From Labia minor (taxonomy: Eukaryota; Arthropoda; Insecta; Dermaptera; Spongiphoridae): a stretch of DNA of 64,000 nt. The notes below the pieces were generated by a model that saw nothing but the letters and a program-made list of their open reading frames with translations, was not told where the DNA came from and did no database searches. Position numbers and translations under genes: made by a program. This document shows, piece after piece, positions 33,929 to 45,419 of this stretch. Position 1 is the first letter of the stretch, and each line of letters opens with the position of its first letter. The stretch is taken from positions 9,071,488 through 9,135,487 of the forward strand of contig OY720350.1 of the NCBI GenBank assembly GCA_963082975.1, written 5' to 3'.

Positions 33929-34441
33929 AGGTATATTCGCATCCAATCAATATATAATACCTACGATATACCCTTTTTTGAGTCAAATGAGATAAAAAAA
34001 CAATCCAATTATCTCACTTTTATAGTATATTTAATTATATAATATAAATAAAAATTAAAAGAATATTTCTAGAAAGTAGAAAATAAAACACATTCATTCT
34101 TTATGTAAATTTTTGTTTTTAATGTTTATTTTTACTACATACATTTTTTTCGATCTTCATTTATTTCTATAGAAGTATTACATTAACTTTATAGAGAATG
34201 CCTTTAGATAAATAAATGGTTAATATAATGATTTCCAATTCATTTCACGTCGTTGTAACCCCATTTATTTGTACCATTGAAGAATTTTAATTCTCATTGA
34301 ACTAATAAATAGAAATTTTCTAATTATATGATATATTTAATTGGTTAAACATTCTATTGTACGAGTATATACCTATATAAGTCTATTCTTATACAAGAGT
34401 TATTCCACTTTTGGCAATTTCATTTAAATAAATTCATTTAT
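33929..34441. other. AT-rich spacer
   Basis: AT-rich, with no feature recognised. Confidence 0.5.
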
Positions 34442-35084
34442 ATTTTTACCGACCGACGATAGTAAGGGAGGTATTGTTTTCACACCAAATTTCACATGTG
34501 GAGATTTTTACATATCTCCACGAATCATGCATTTTCTAAACAGAAAAAAGTATTTTTAGCATGATGTCTGTCCGTCCGTCTGTCCGTCCGTATAGATGTG
34601 TACAGCCTGAACGGCTCAACGGATTTTGATGAAATTTGGTATATTTACTTAATACATCAGTGGGATGAATTGATCAACTTTTGGTGCAAATCCGGAAACC
34701 GGAAGTGGTAGTATTAGCGATCGACGATAGGAAGGTAAGGGTTATTTTCACACCAAATTTCACATGGGGAGATTTTTTTATTTATCACCACGAATCATGC
34801 ACTTTGTATTGGTTTTATCCTCGGGAAAATCATATTTATTAGTTTTTTCTTGATTTAAAATTATATGACGTCATCTAGCCATTCATGACGTCACAGCCTG
34901 GTCTTACATATATATTATAAATAAAATAAAATTAAAAATGTTTATATTTATTATTTATGTATCCATATCTGTTTTTTATTACATTAATAGATATATTAAA
35001 ATTATTTGAAATTGTTTCTGTAGCTGGAAATTAATTTACTTCAAACCGTCGGTCGGTTCGGACCTGGCCACAGGTCAACTTATT
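34442..35084 (+). mobile_element. Family B repeat, full copy
   Basis: The clearest complete B. TTTTTACCGACCGACG starts at about 34444, the TGTC/GTCC microsatellite lies at 34564-34590, and two TGACGTCA-type words are in the 3' half. The 3' repeat CGTCGGTCGGT is at 35047-35057. It pairs with the 5' ACCGACCGACG at 34448-34458. A GACCTG/CAGGTC hairpin (35061-35076) and AACTTATT follow. The length is about 640 bp, and it is non-coding. Confidence 0.85.
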
Positions 35085-35936
35085 TTTTTAATTAAAAATG
35101 ATCATTACTTAATGACTTAAGCAAAAAATTGGAAAAAAACAAAATTTTTCACTTATTTTTAAAATTGATACATTTTCAACAAACTTTTAGTTCGTTTATA
35201 AAATCTATGTCTGCGTGTCTGTCGCTAAAAATTTTCGATTTTTTAAATTTTGATTTTGGATTCGAGTAGAGCTTAAAAAAAGTGTAAGTGTAAAGTGGTC
35301 TTGGTTTTTTTATATATATTTTTAAAAATATTTATGTAAATGTGCTTTAAAGCGAATATGTATATCATTAAAGATGAAATTTTATGAGTGTTGAACTAAA
35401 TTATTATTATTCTTATCAAGTTTTATTTTTCTTATTTTATTTTTAGTTTACATAAGAATAGTTTAAGTTTATAATTTTTTTTATTTAATCTAAAAAAAAA
35501 AATAATACCTACATTTTTATTAATTATTGAATATATATATATATATATATATAAAATAAAATTCTCAAATTTCTATGCAAATGGGTTAAAACAAAATTTT
35601 AATTGTAAAATTGATTTTTTATATAAATATCACCTCGATACCAGTAATATAATTAATAATATAATTTTACTTTATTTTTTTCAATTCGATTAAATAATAG
35701 ATTCTAATCATATTTATTTATCCATACTCATATATATTATAATATTAAAATCCCATGTCACTGTATGTATGTTTCACTGTGTCATCGTAACCCTCGGTAA
35801 ATTTCGGTCAGATGCGGTGACATTCGGTTCAGTGGCTATTTCAAAAAAAAAAAATAAGTAAAAATATTCTATAATTTGATTTTTATGAATTTTAAAATTA
35901 AAAAAAATGTTAATTGATTATATATATTATATTATT

Positions 35937-35972
<36 letters not shown>

Positions 35973-36235
35973 TTCATTCGTTTAATTTTTTTAAAATTAA
36001 TTAAATATTGAATTAAATTGAATTAAATTATTTGATTATTTTTTAAATTATTTAACTTATTATAATAATAAAATTCCATATCACTGGCGCTCTGGGAAAC
36101 TAGTATAAATAAATATTATCCAATCTCACTTTTCAATTCAATGACTGTTTTTAATAGTTAGTATGTATCTCAAGTAGAGCTAACCCTTCTTTTTTTTCCT
36201 CCTAGTTCTCTTTTATCTTATTTTATTTTATTTTT
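35085..36235. other. AT-rich spacer with microsatellites
   Basis: AT-rich with TA runs near 35530-35550 and 35945-35972. A short balanced strip at 35750-35840 (taaccctcggtaaatttcgg) is probably repeat-derived. No gene. Confidence 0.45.
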
Positions 36236-36239
36236 TTCT

Positions 36240-36450
36240 CGTATTTGCCTTCTTTTTCTTATGTTTAGGGTGGGGATTATGTCTTATCGTGCTTATCGGG
36301 AGGCAAGGCACGCCTTCGTTCTCATCAGGCACCACCGGAAGAAACCGAACAAGCGAACGAAAAAATAACCCATCTGACGATGGACGAGCATCTTGTCTTA
36401 ACTCAATCTCAATAGGAAGGAGAATAGAAAAGATCAAACACACCTTCTCC
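36240..36450. promoter_or_regulatory. Putative conserved non-coding island
   Basis: Balanced composition with two CTTATCG words eleven bases apart (near 36280 and 36291), the reverse of GATAAG sites bound by GATA factors. Overlapping short frames on both strands have no known domain. A regulatory role is inferred. Confidence 0.25.
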
Positions 36451-36789
36451 CCTTCCTCTCTCCCCTATTCATTTCATTACATCAACAAGAATTATAGTAC
36501 TTTTTATTAAACTAATATTGTATATATTTTTATCTTTTAAATTGAATAAAGTATAGTGGAATGGATTAAATAATTATTTTAATTGCTAAAATTTTAGAAA
36601 TTATTAAATTAAATAAATTTTTAAAAAAATACGTGAAAATTAGGAAGAAATTTTAGAGGTCTATTGTACATATCAAAAAAATATTAATCAATTTACAAAT
36701 TTTCAACCAACCTGTATATATGTTACATTATTAATGGAATTTTTATAAATACACAAATGAAAGAAAGTGGATATTTAAATGAAATTAAT
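36451..36789. other. AT-rich spacer
   Basis: AT-rich. A stretch at 36695-36716 (ttttcaaccaacctgta) resembles a mariner terminus facing away from the next feature. Confidence 0.35.
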
Positions 36790-37276
36790 TTTTTTATTCA
36801 ATATAGTCTCCCTCAACTTCAATACACTTTCAATGATTTTATACCATCCCTTTAATGATTTTGCAGAAACTCTGCAAAATACCCCTTTATGACTGCATTA
36901 GCTTGTTCATTCGACAAAAAATGCTTTCCACAAAGGAATTATATGAGGTTTCTGAAAAGTAAGAAGTCGTTGGGAGCCAAATCTGGTGAATACGATGTAT
37001 GAACAAACAATTCGTACATTAATTCATTGAATTTAGCGATCGTTAAAACATATGTGTGAACACGTGCATTATCTTAATGAAAAATGATTTTCTTCTTGTA
37101 ACCAGGTCTTTTCTCAAGAACTTTTTCATCCAACTGATGCAAAAGTTGACAATAATATTCAAAATTGATTGTTTTAACTTTTTCAAGATAATTAATCAAT
37201 AAAATTCCTTTTGCATTCCAAAAAACTGATGCCATAACTTCTTTGTTGATCGTTGTGACTTCACCTGTTATATATA
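36790..37276 (-). pseudogene. Mariner transposase catalytic-domain remnant
   Basis: Read on the minus strand from about 37250, the frame gives KVMASVFWNAKGILLINYLE and KTINFEYYCQLLHQLDEKVL, then IIFH, a stop, and DNARVHTYVLTIAKFNEL. YSPDLAPNDFLLF and FLCGKHFLSNEQANAVIKGY follow. These are the second (DNA) and third (DLAPND) catalytic aspartates of mariner DD34D transposases, with the usual spacing. Several stops interrupt the frame. The N-terminal domains are cut off by a TA microsatellite at 37270-37295. No intact termini were found. Confidence 0.85.
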
Positions 37277-37299
37277 TATATATATATATATATATTTAA

Positions 37300-37744
37300 T
37301 TAAACTCTCATTTTATCTCTGATTTTAATTCATCTGACGAACGAGCATTTCCTCTTGGCTTTAGCTATTTATACTTTACCTTCTTTATGGCATCTTTAGA
37401 ATCTCTACCTTTCCATTTTTCAAAATTTGACATGATTCTCAATGTCAATGTCTGTGTTGTTGATGTTTTTAATTAATGATTGTCCGCCATTATTGGAATT
37501 TCTTCGACTATATATATTGGATATCCATCGACATTTGTGATTGTATCGTTAGTGAAATCTTTAGGGAAATTTTTTGTACATTTTCGATCGGGATAAAAAA
37601 ATGATAAAATAATTAAAATGAATATTGAAAAGCAGGGGTTGGTGATAGAAAATTAAAAATTTAGGGTTGTATGTATTTTTAATGCCAAATAATAAACAAA
37701 AAATAAAAAAATAAAAAAAATAAATTTTATCCTCAAAATAAAAA
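37300..37744. other. Unassigned spacer
   Basis: The part up to about 37520 is less AT-rich and on the minus strand gives a broken frame starting MSNFEKWKGRDSKDAIKKV, whose origin I do not recognise. The rest is AT-rich. Confidence 0.3.
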
Positions 37745-37912
37745 AAAAAACTTTTAGGGTGGACACTAAGGGGTTGAAAAATAGATAGTAGTCGATTCTC
37801 AGACCTACTGAATATGCATAAAAAATTTCATAAGAATCGGTCAAGCCGTTTCGGAGGAGTATGGGAACGAACATTGTGAAATGAAAATTTTGTATATTAG
37901 ATATACCGTAAG
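37745..37912 (+). repeat. LINE-type 3' tail-like dispersed repeat
   Basis: The words tgaatatgcataaaaaattt, aagaatcggtcaagccgttt and cggaggagtatgggaacgaa form a strip common at the 3' ends of RTE-like retroposons or associated non-autonomous repeats in arthropods. It ends in attttgtatattagata. Family assignment is from memory of the motif. Confidence 0.45.
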
Positions 37913-39020
37913 TTAGTATTGGGAGGGGAACGCGGGGGAAAGACGTTCCCTTACCTTTTTCAGAACCGGAATGCGTTCCAGTACTTTTTCATTTCCCGAC
38001 AAGTCCCACTTAAATCTACTGCTAGAATTTATTTTTTTTGTATTCGTTAATATTTTGTATAGTAAGAATAAGAAAAAATAAAAATTTATATGGAAAAAAA
38101 TAGTTTTCCCTTACTTCTTATTTTACCAATACATCACTCCCGAAAGTATATATTTAAAGTTATATCTCACAAATGATAATGATATAATAAATATATTATG
38201 CAATTTTAGGCAATTTTATTCTAATAAAAATCTCAAAAAATTAGGTAATTATTTATTTTTAAAGAGAGAAAGAGAGATGATTCAATTTCAATCTCGATTT
38301 AAGTTCCCAAACAAGTAAGTTTTGGAATCTAGAAATTTAAATTATATTGTGTGTGTGTGCATGAAAATGAAAAATTTAGACAATATGATTCATACTTTAG
38401 TTGGGTTACATGAAGGAAGTATATCAATTTATAAATTAGTTGATTTCTTTGAATCTTTAGAGAGAAAGAGAAATAAATAACAAAGAACAATTAAATTCAA
38501 AGAAAATTTATATAACATTTTTGCGGTTTATTTTGTTAATTAATTTATTCATAATATAATTGTTTTGATTCTCTCATCTCTTATTTCATTTGTTATTAAG
38601 TTAATAGCAATTAGTCATTTCCTTTTATTGAATGAAATGAAAATGTTAGGGGGAAAAGGAGGAAAAAAAAAGAAAGGGTGAGAACGAAAGGTAGAATCAT
38701 TCGGGTGTGGGATGTGGATGTGGGGATGGGGAAGAAAAACACACCCTTTCGTTAGCATATGCACTTTCAGATGGGCTCCACACTATTTGGGGGTGTTTAA
38801 TCACTATTTTCCTGACTGATAAAACAGATGCTCATTGAAAATGGTGGGTGTTTTACCGGAACGGAAACGAATATCCGTTATGAAATGTAACTGAATCGTG
38901 CTTTATGGGAATATAATATATTCGGAAGTATCTTCTAGCTAATTAATGTATAGAACATTTTTTTTTATTTTTTCATTGCGTTTACATTCAACTTTTCTTA
39001 GAATTAAGATTTAAAAAATC
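37913..39020. other. Spacer with a possible repeat edge and island
   Basis: A strip at 37918-38010 has an inverted pair GGAACGC/GCGTTCC and may be a transposon end. A balanced, G-rich block at 38640-38900 (atgtggatgtggggatgggg) resembles the regulatory islands. The rest is AT-rich. Confidence 0.35.
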
Positions 39021-39531
39021 GCATCGAATACTTTAATGTTTGATTTGAAATTTAAAAAAAAAAAAACTTATTAAGAAATGAATAAATTTCTTGAATTTAA
39101 TTAAATTTTCATTTTATTATAAGAATGAATTAATTTAGTTTATTCTATCATTTTACACACATTTCGGTTTTATTTCATCATTCTTTCTAGTTTTCTAAAT
39201 TTTAATAATAAATTATTATTTTATTCAATATATTTATGAAATCCAACCTCAGATCTAAAGTATCTAAAGAACAAATGTAAAAACCGAAATGCCAATTAAG
39301 CAAATACTATTTTAATCAACTTGAAAATTCATCGAGTGTATTTAATATCTAAAAATAAATACCTAAATAAAATTATTCTTATTAAAGTTTATATTTTTAA
39401 CTATAATTTTAATTTACATAATAATTTATTTGTCTACAAAATTTAAAAATAATAATAATAATTATATTAATATTAATTAAAAATGAATAAAAAGAGCAGT
39501 AGTTATACATATGTTTAATTTATTTATTTAT
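39021..39531 (+). repeat. 0.5 kb AT-rich repeat unit, copy 2
   Basis: First member of a tandem pair, matching 14237-14790 over most of its length. It ends tttatttatttatcgaatg, where the next unit begins. Confidence 0.8.
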
Positions 39532-40060
39532 CGAATGTTTGATTTGAAATTTTGAAAAAAAAACAAAACAAAAACTTATTAAGAAATGAATAAATTTCTT
39601 GAATTTAATTAAATTTTCATTTTATTATAAGAATGAATTAATTTAGTTTATTCTATCATTATACACACATTTCGGTTTTTATTTTTCATCATTCTTTCTA
39701 CTTTTCTAAATTTTAATAATAAATTATTATTTTATTCAATATATTTATGAAATCCAACCTGAGATGAAAAGTTTCTAAAGAACAAATGTAAAAACCGAAA
39801 TGCCAATTAAGCAAATAATTACTATTATTATTATCAATCAATTTGAAAATTCATCTAAAAATAAATACCTAAATAAAATTATTCTTATTAAAGTTTATAT
39901 TTTTAACTATAATGTTAATTTACATAATAATTTATTTGTCTACACAATTTAAAAATAATATTAATAATAATAATAATTATTATTAATTAAAAATGAATAA
40001 AAAGAGCAGTAGTTATACATGAGTTTAATTTATACGATCATAAATGTCCACTCATCAATG
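39532..40060 (+). repeat. 0.5 kb AT-rich repeat unit, copy 3
   Basis: Second member of the tandem pair. Like copy 1 it extends through cataaatgtccactcat, which copy 2 lacks. Copy 2 may therefore be a truncated duplicate. Confidence 0.8.
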
Positions 40061-40079
40061 AGATAATTTGATCACAGCA

Positions 40080-40620
40080 CAATTATTCAAAAAAAAAAAG
40101 CTATGCGTGGGTAATGCCCTTTAACAAAGATATATTTGTCATAAATCCCATTTATATCATATCTAAGGGGGCTGGAGAACATATATTTGTACAGAGCGAT
40201 TATTTCCCACTATGGACATCCGTCTGTCTGTACTCTAAAGATCGCATCGTATGAGGGTGGAGGGGGTGTTGAAATAAAACAAAGATCATTTCTAGCGTGT
40301 AATGGAATTCGCTGATGGTCGTGTGTATTTTCGAAGGGGAGAGTGGTTGGTTATACGTGCGTGTATAATCCCCACCTTTTTTTTTTTTTGTTAAAGCGTG
40401 GCTTTTGTTTAACGCCCTAAAGTGAAAAATACCAGATGGAAACTCCATATTGATTTCGAAAATTTGTTACCAAACAGAATCGGGATGCCGATATTGAATA
40501 TTTTCACCAATATATATTATATTATATGATATGGTGGGGTTGATTTTAACTGAGTCGACATAAAATACCGGCGAGAGATGGTTTGATAGTGTCATCATTA
40601 AATGCAAAATACATTTTCAG
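40080..40620. promoter_or_regulatory. Putative conserved non-coding island
   Basis: A 500-bp balanced block containing two TCF/LEF-type words, TTTAACAAAGAT at 40120-40131 and AAACAAAGATCA near 40278, plus TATCATATCTAAGG. There is no convincing frame: the 82-codon minus-strand frame at 40200-40448 has no known domain. A regulatory role is inferred. Confidence 0.3.
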
Positions 40621-41044
40621 GAAATTATATATGTATTAGATAGAAAAAAAAAATTAATTGATCTCGAAATTCGTATGAATAATTTTTTTTTTATAAAACC
40701 CTATCAAAATTTAAATGGATACAAAAATTAAATTAGAACAAAAGGTTGTCTTGAATAATTTTAACTATCAACACATTAACCTCTCATTATTATAATATTT
40801 CTTCTTGTAAAGTTGAAGAATTTTTACTTAATCATTATAAAAAGTTAATTTTATATTATTTGTGTATCTTACTAAATATTTTAAGGTTCAATTTCTTGAT
40901 TGATTTATACCTATATTCACACAATAATATCAATTTTATTATAAATCGGTATTTTATACAATAATAAAAAATTAATGTATTAAGCCATAGTCATGATATT
41001 ATATTATAGACATTTGAATTGACAAGATGAATTATATAAAAATA
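40621..41044. other. AT-rich spacer
   Basis: AT-rich, with no feature recognised. Confidence 0.5.
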
Positions 41045-41542
41045 AATAAGATGACCTGTGGCCAGGTCCGAACCGACCGACGGTTTGAAATAAATTAATT
41101 TCCAGCTACAGAAACAATTTCAAATAATTTTAATATATCTATTAATGTAATAAAAAACATATAGGCATATAACATAAATAATAAATATAAACATTTTTAA
41201 TTTTATTTTATTTATAATATATATATGTAAGACCAGGCTGTGACGTCATGAATGGCTGGATGACGTCATATAATTTTAATTAAGAAAAAACTAATAAAGA
41301 TGATTTTTCTCGAGTATAAAACCAATGCAAAGTGAATGATTCGTGATGATATGTAAAAAATCTCCTCATGTGAAATTTGGTATGAAAATAACCCGGACGG
41401 ACGGACGGACGGACAGACATCATGCTAAAAATACTTTTTTCTGTTAAGAAAATGCATGATTCGTGGAGAACTGTAAAAATCTCCACATGTGAAATTTGGT
41501 GTGAAAACAATACCTCCCTTACTATCGTCGATCGGTAAAAAT
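41045..41542 (-). mobile_element. Family B repeat, internally deleted copy
   Basis: Both termini are present on the minus strand: the 3' hairpin end at 41045-41085 and the 5' TTTTTACCGATCGACG at about 41541-41526. A pure GGAC tetranucleotide run lies at 41394-41415. The strip between the microsatellite and the second ggagattttt block is missing, so this copy is about 140 bp shorter than the full copy. Confidence 0.8.
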
Positions 41543-41619
41543 AAAAATTGAAATACTCAATTTATTATGAATTTAAAAAAAATTGCATGTAAAATAAAAA
41601 TTAGGCACAAAATCATCTA

Positions 41620-41905
41620 ACATAGTGCCCCCTGGGGGGCGCTCGACATCTTAAAGGGGGCGATTATTTGACTATACGTTTTTGGGGGGGGCGATAGTTA
41701 TTTTTTGGAGTGCGAAATTATTTTCAACTCTAAAGAAAAGGTAAGATGATTTTGCGATCAGGCTTTTAAATATTTCCGCTTTTTTTTTTCAATATGGTTC
41801 TAAAAAAAAAAAAGTCGAATTGGCAGACGTGGGACTGGCCGACAGAAGTGAAAACTTGTGCGTAAGAAATTTGAAAGCAGACGGAATGCGCACCAGCTTC
41901 ACGAG
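41620..41905. repeat. hAT-type debris
   Basis: The strip gcgctcgacatcttaaaggg, then cgattatttgactata, is shared with 48346-48385. The strip taagatgattttgcgatcag is shared with 43517, and caatatggttctaaaaaaaa with 16338. These are non-coding pieces of a family with CAGTG-type ends. Confidence 0.5.
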
Positions 41906-42024
41906 AAAAATGAAATTTATATACGTATATATATATATATATATATAAAATTCATAATTATTTTTTTCAGCAAACTGATTATTATTACAAAAATATTAAA
42001 AATACGATGTGTATGAATATATAT

Positions 42025-42230
42025 ATATATGTCTGTCTGTCTGTCTGTCTGTGTGTGTGTCTGTCAAATACTCAAAAACTACCCGTCCGATTGCGATGAA
42101 ACTTTCAGGGATTGTTGTGGGCGTCCCAGGGAAGGTTTTAGTGTAGTTAAATCCAAAATTAATTTAATTAGTAATATTTTGGTAAAAGTCTATTTATGGT
42201 TACCATGGTTACATTGAAAAATTTACAATA
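42025..42230 (+). repeat. TGTC microsatellite with adjoining conserved strip
   Basis: A TA run and a TGTC run (42030-42050) are followed by aactacccgtccgattgcg, atgaaactttcaggg and cgtcccagggaaggttttag. This microsatellite-plus-strip design resembles that of families A and B, but the sequence is different. It may be a third Helentron-like family. Ends were not identified. Confidence 0.45.
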
Positions 42231-42551
42231 AATAAATAAAAATAATTGGAAATCTTTTCAACTTATTATTTTGATAAATTTTATTAATATTTTTAATTTT
42301 TTTTAAACTGCCAAAAATAACATACCCATAATAATAGTTGTAATAAAAATAAAAATATAAATCACAATGTAAGTAAAATATTGAATCGTTTTATTTATAT
42401 TGTTTCAATTATTGTTTGAATATTTATTAAATTTATATATAGATTAATTTACATGTTTAAATGTATATTTAATAAATTTATTTATTGATTCTTAATATTA
42501 ATAATTCCAATTACTTTCTTGAAATTTTTTTTTATTTAAAAGCATATTCAG

Positions 42552-43075
42552 CATATCTCGCAAATTTGAATTGGATTAAATAACATATATTAATTTAAAT
42601 TAAATTAAATTAATTCAATTATAAATTAAAATTAATAAATAATATTTATTAAACCAGCGAAAGTTTGGCTCTTTTTTGATGGCACCACGTCACATGTTGG
42701 CGCGTGAGATTTCCAGTGTTAAAAAAATTAATTCTGGTACTTTCAGCAATTCAATTTTCGATGTTGAGATTTTGATGTTTTTGATGTTATAAATAATATT
42801 TATTAAATTATAATTTAATTAATTTAATTTAATTTAAATTAATAAATATTATTTAATCAAATTCAAATTTGCGAGATAGTCGAGTGGATAGTGGAGTGTT
42901 TGGCTCTTTGTTGATGGCACCACGTCACGTGTTGGCGCGTGAGATTTCCAGTGTTAAAAAATTAATTCTGGTACTTTCAGCGATTCTATCAAGCTCAAAT
43001 TCTATATATAGCAGTTTTATACAATTATTAATCCTGTGAAAAATTATCAAACATATATCTTTATTTTTACGGTCA
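42552..43075. mobile_element. Rearranged family A copy
   Basis: Three A pieces: a 3' part on the minus strand (42552-42750), an inverted 3' tip (about 42785-42905, plus strand) and a second minus-strand 3' part (about 42898-43075). The last breaks off at a CA microsatellite. The result is a fold-back structure. Confidence 0.65.
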
Positions 43076-43375
43076 CACACACACACACACACACATATTT
43101 AAAAATTAATTTATTAAAATATATATTATATAATATATTATATATAGTATATAATTTAATATATATATATATATATATATATATTCAGAAATTAATTTTA
43201 AATTATATAAATATATTAGAAATTAATTTAATATAATTTAACACATAATAATATATTAAAATATTTTATTTTATATATACATAATTTAGTAATACTGATT
43301 ATTAATGTAAATATAAATAATAATATTTAATATGGCAAATATGTAAAATTTTGTAAAGAATGTATCAGAAGTTTA
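43076..43375. other. Microsatellite-rich AT spacer
   Basis: A CA run (43073-43095) and a TA run (43160-43182) in AT-rich sequence. Confidence 0.6.
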
Positions 43376-43700
43376 GTGTCTAACATTCTGGCGTATTGCG
43401 CATGCGTATATCGGTCGGGTCGGTGTCGTTTTGGAATCTCACGCGAAATCTATATTTTTTCCCCATCCGCAAAAGTGCTCAACGCCGCTAAAGAAGTTTT
43501 CACTTCAAAAAAAAAATAAGATGATTTTGCGATCAGGTTCTGATGTTCGATTTTTCAATATGGCTGTATCACCAAGTGAACCTACCTTATATTTGGGATT
43601 ATCATGCAATTTTTATCTGTTAAAATTTATAGGGGGGCGAATTAAAAAGCGGGTCTTACAAAGGGGGCGTATGGTCTAAAAAGGTTGAAAATCTAATCTA
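43376..43700. repeat. hAT-type debris
   Basis: Shares taagatgattttgcgatcag and the ttcaatatggct strip with 41740-41810. It ends with aaaaaggttgaaaatctaat, a decayed hAT terminus. A frame at 43431-43679 is incidental. Confidence 0.45.
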
Positions 43701-44200
43701 AAACAACTTTATTTTTCTTTTTTTTTTTTAAAAATAATTTATTTTTAAATACTAAAAAAAATTTGTATCTCATTATTAGATTATTTTATTTAATTTACAA
43801 TTAATAATTTATGATTACGAATTTTTTTTTTTGAATAAATAACTTTTAATATTTAAGTTTAAAAAATATAATATAATAAATTAATTGTTACATTTTTCAT
43901 TTTGTAATATTACTTACTAAAAATTTGACATTTAATTTTAAAAGTCATTAGAAGATTTAATAAAGCAAGCGATGTCTATTTAATTAATGAAAGTAAATTT
44001 TCTAAATTAATTATTTTGTCATGGAATATATGTATAATATAAAATGTCTAAATTAAAAAGAAAATAAAAATATGAATATTTACCTTCATCCATTTTATAA
44101 ATTTAAGCAAGTTTAATCTATTTTATATTAAAGTACAAAAATTAATTAATTAATCGAATGGGAAAGAAAAAAAAAATGTAAATTTGAATGCGTGTACGTA
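43701..44200. other. AT-rich spacer
   Basis: AT-rich, with no feature recognised. Confidence 0.5.
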
Positions 44201-44515
44201 GATTAGAAAAAGCATTGGCATTTAAATGATAAAGCTATGTTATATGTTAATAGTCGATTAACGGCTCGAAAATTGGTCACCATAGAAGATGATGAATGAC
44301 TAAAAAGGAGCACGGTGACCGAAAGATGTACCACAGTCGAATACTGGGTGGAAATTTTCCACCCGCACGTCGGAGATGTATATACTTTAATAAGCCGGAA
44401 CATGTCCATTAATCAAAGCTATTCGCGAGTCATCCATCATTTTGAGCAAAAAGAAAAAAAAGGAGATGGGAAACTGGGAAATAAGGTGAAGGGAAAGGTG
44501 AAGGAAGAATAGATT
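44201..44515. promoter_or_regulatory. Putative conserved non-coding island
   Basis: A balanced block with a 19-base palindrome GGGTGGAAATTTTCCACCC at 44346-44364. Its centre resembles an NF-kB/Rel site. It also contains a TAATAGTCGATTAACGG strip and a GGTCACC/GGTGACC pair around 44274-44320. There are no convincing frames. A regulatory role is inferred. Confidence 0.3.
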
Positions 44516-44754
44516 AGCTACTTAAAGTGGTCATCGGATCAAAATTTCAATGAATTGCAATCACTGATTAAAAAAAAAAACATTCTTTAAAAAATAAAAA
44601 ATTATCAAAATTCAAAAATACACAAGAGATGAAATAAAACGACTTTTGTAATGTCATTTTATACTTTTGAATTGTTTTAATAATAAATTGATAATTAACT
44701 GAAGAAAAAAAGAATCTTAAGTATTATTTTATTACAAGTGATAAATACTTAAGG

Positions 44755-44955
44755 TTATTGATTCTCACCTTCTTGATCACAGGTTCAAGTATCAGCCCTT
44801 ACAAGGGAATTTCTCTAGCTGGGGTCTATGGTTTCGAGTCCACCCAACCCACCTTCGGGAATTAAAATTGAGAAACTACTTGATAAAAAATAGCGGCTCA
44901 AATTATAAAAATCAAGATACTGTTTGAGTTATACTGATCATAGAACACCTTTACC
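44755..44955 (+). mobile_element. tRNA-derived SINE, family 1, copy 3 (degraded)
   Basis: Keeps the B-box-derived caggttcaag, then acaagggaatttctctagct and ggggtctatgg, and a decayed ctgatcatagaacacc. The head and tail are eroded, so it is older than the copies at 2895 and 10605. Confidence 0.65.
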
Positions 44956-44965
44956 CCCAACTTAG

Positions 44966-45180
44966 GCTACAACTAGAGTGACCAAACGTCCCGGTTTTCC
45001 GGAATTGTCCCGAAGTTAGGTACTCTGTCCCGGCGTCCCAAAAAATGTCTTTGGGACAGTCTATTGTCCCGGTTTTTAAATATTTAGGTCCGACGAACGT
45101 TTTCTCCCAATCAGTTTGGCTCTTATTTTCGATTTTTAATTCAATATGGCTCTAAAAAAAAAAGGTAAATTTTTTTTAGA
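44966..45180. repeat. hAT-type terminus and debris
   Basis: Begins gagtgaccaaacgtcccggt followed by repeated GTCCCGG words, a known style of hAT-like terminus. It ends in the ttcaatatggctctaaaaaa strip seen in other hAT debris here. No opposite end is visible. Confidence 0.4.
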
Positions 45181-45419
45181 TAGGCTCTATCATTTCTTAG
45201 TATGTCCAAAAGTCAGAGGTAATAAATTCATGATCCAATTTGTGTATGAGTGAAATTTTAGATCTAAATTTTATTTTTTGAATTATAAATTTACAAATAT
45301 CTAAAATTTACTTGAAAATAGTTCTTTTAATAAATATTTGATATATTTTATAATAATTTATTCATGAATTGTGAAATTAAATGAATCCAAACGCAAATGA
45401 AAATTTAAATTCACTTTCT

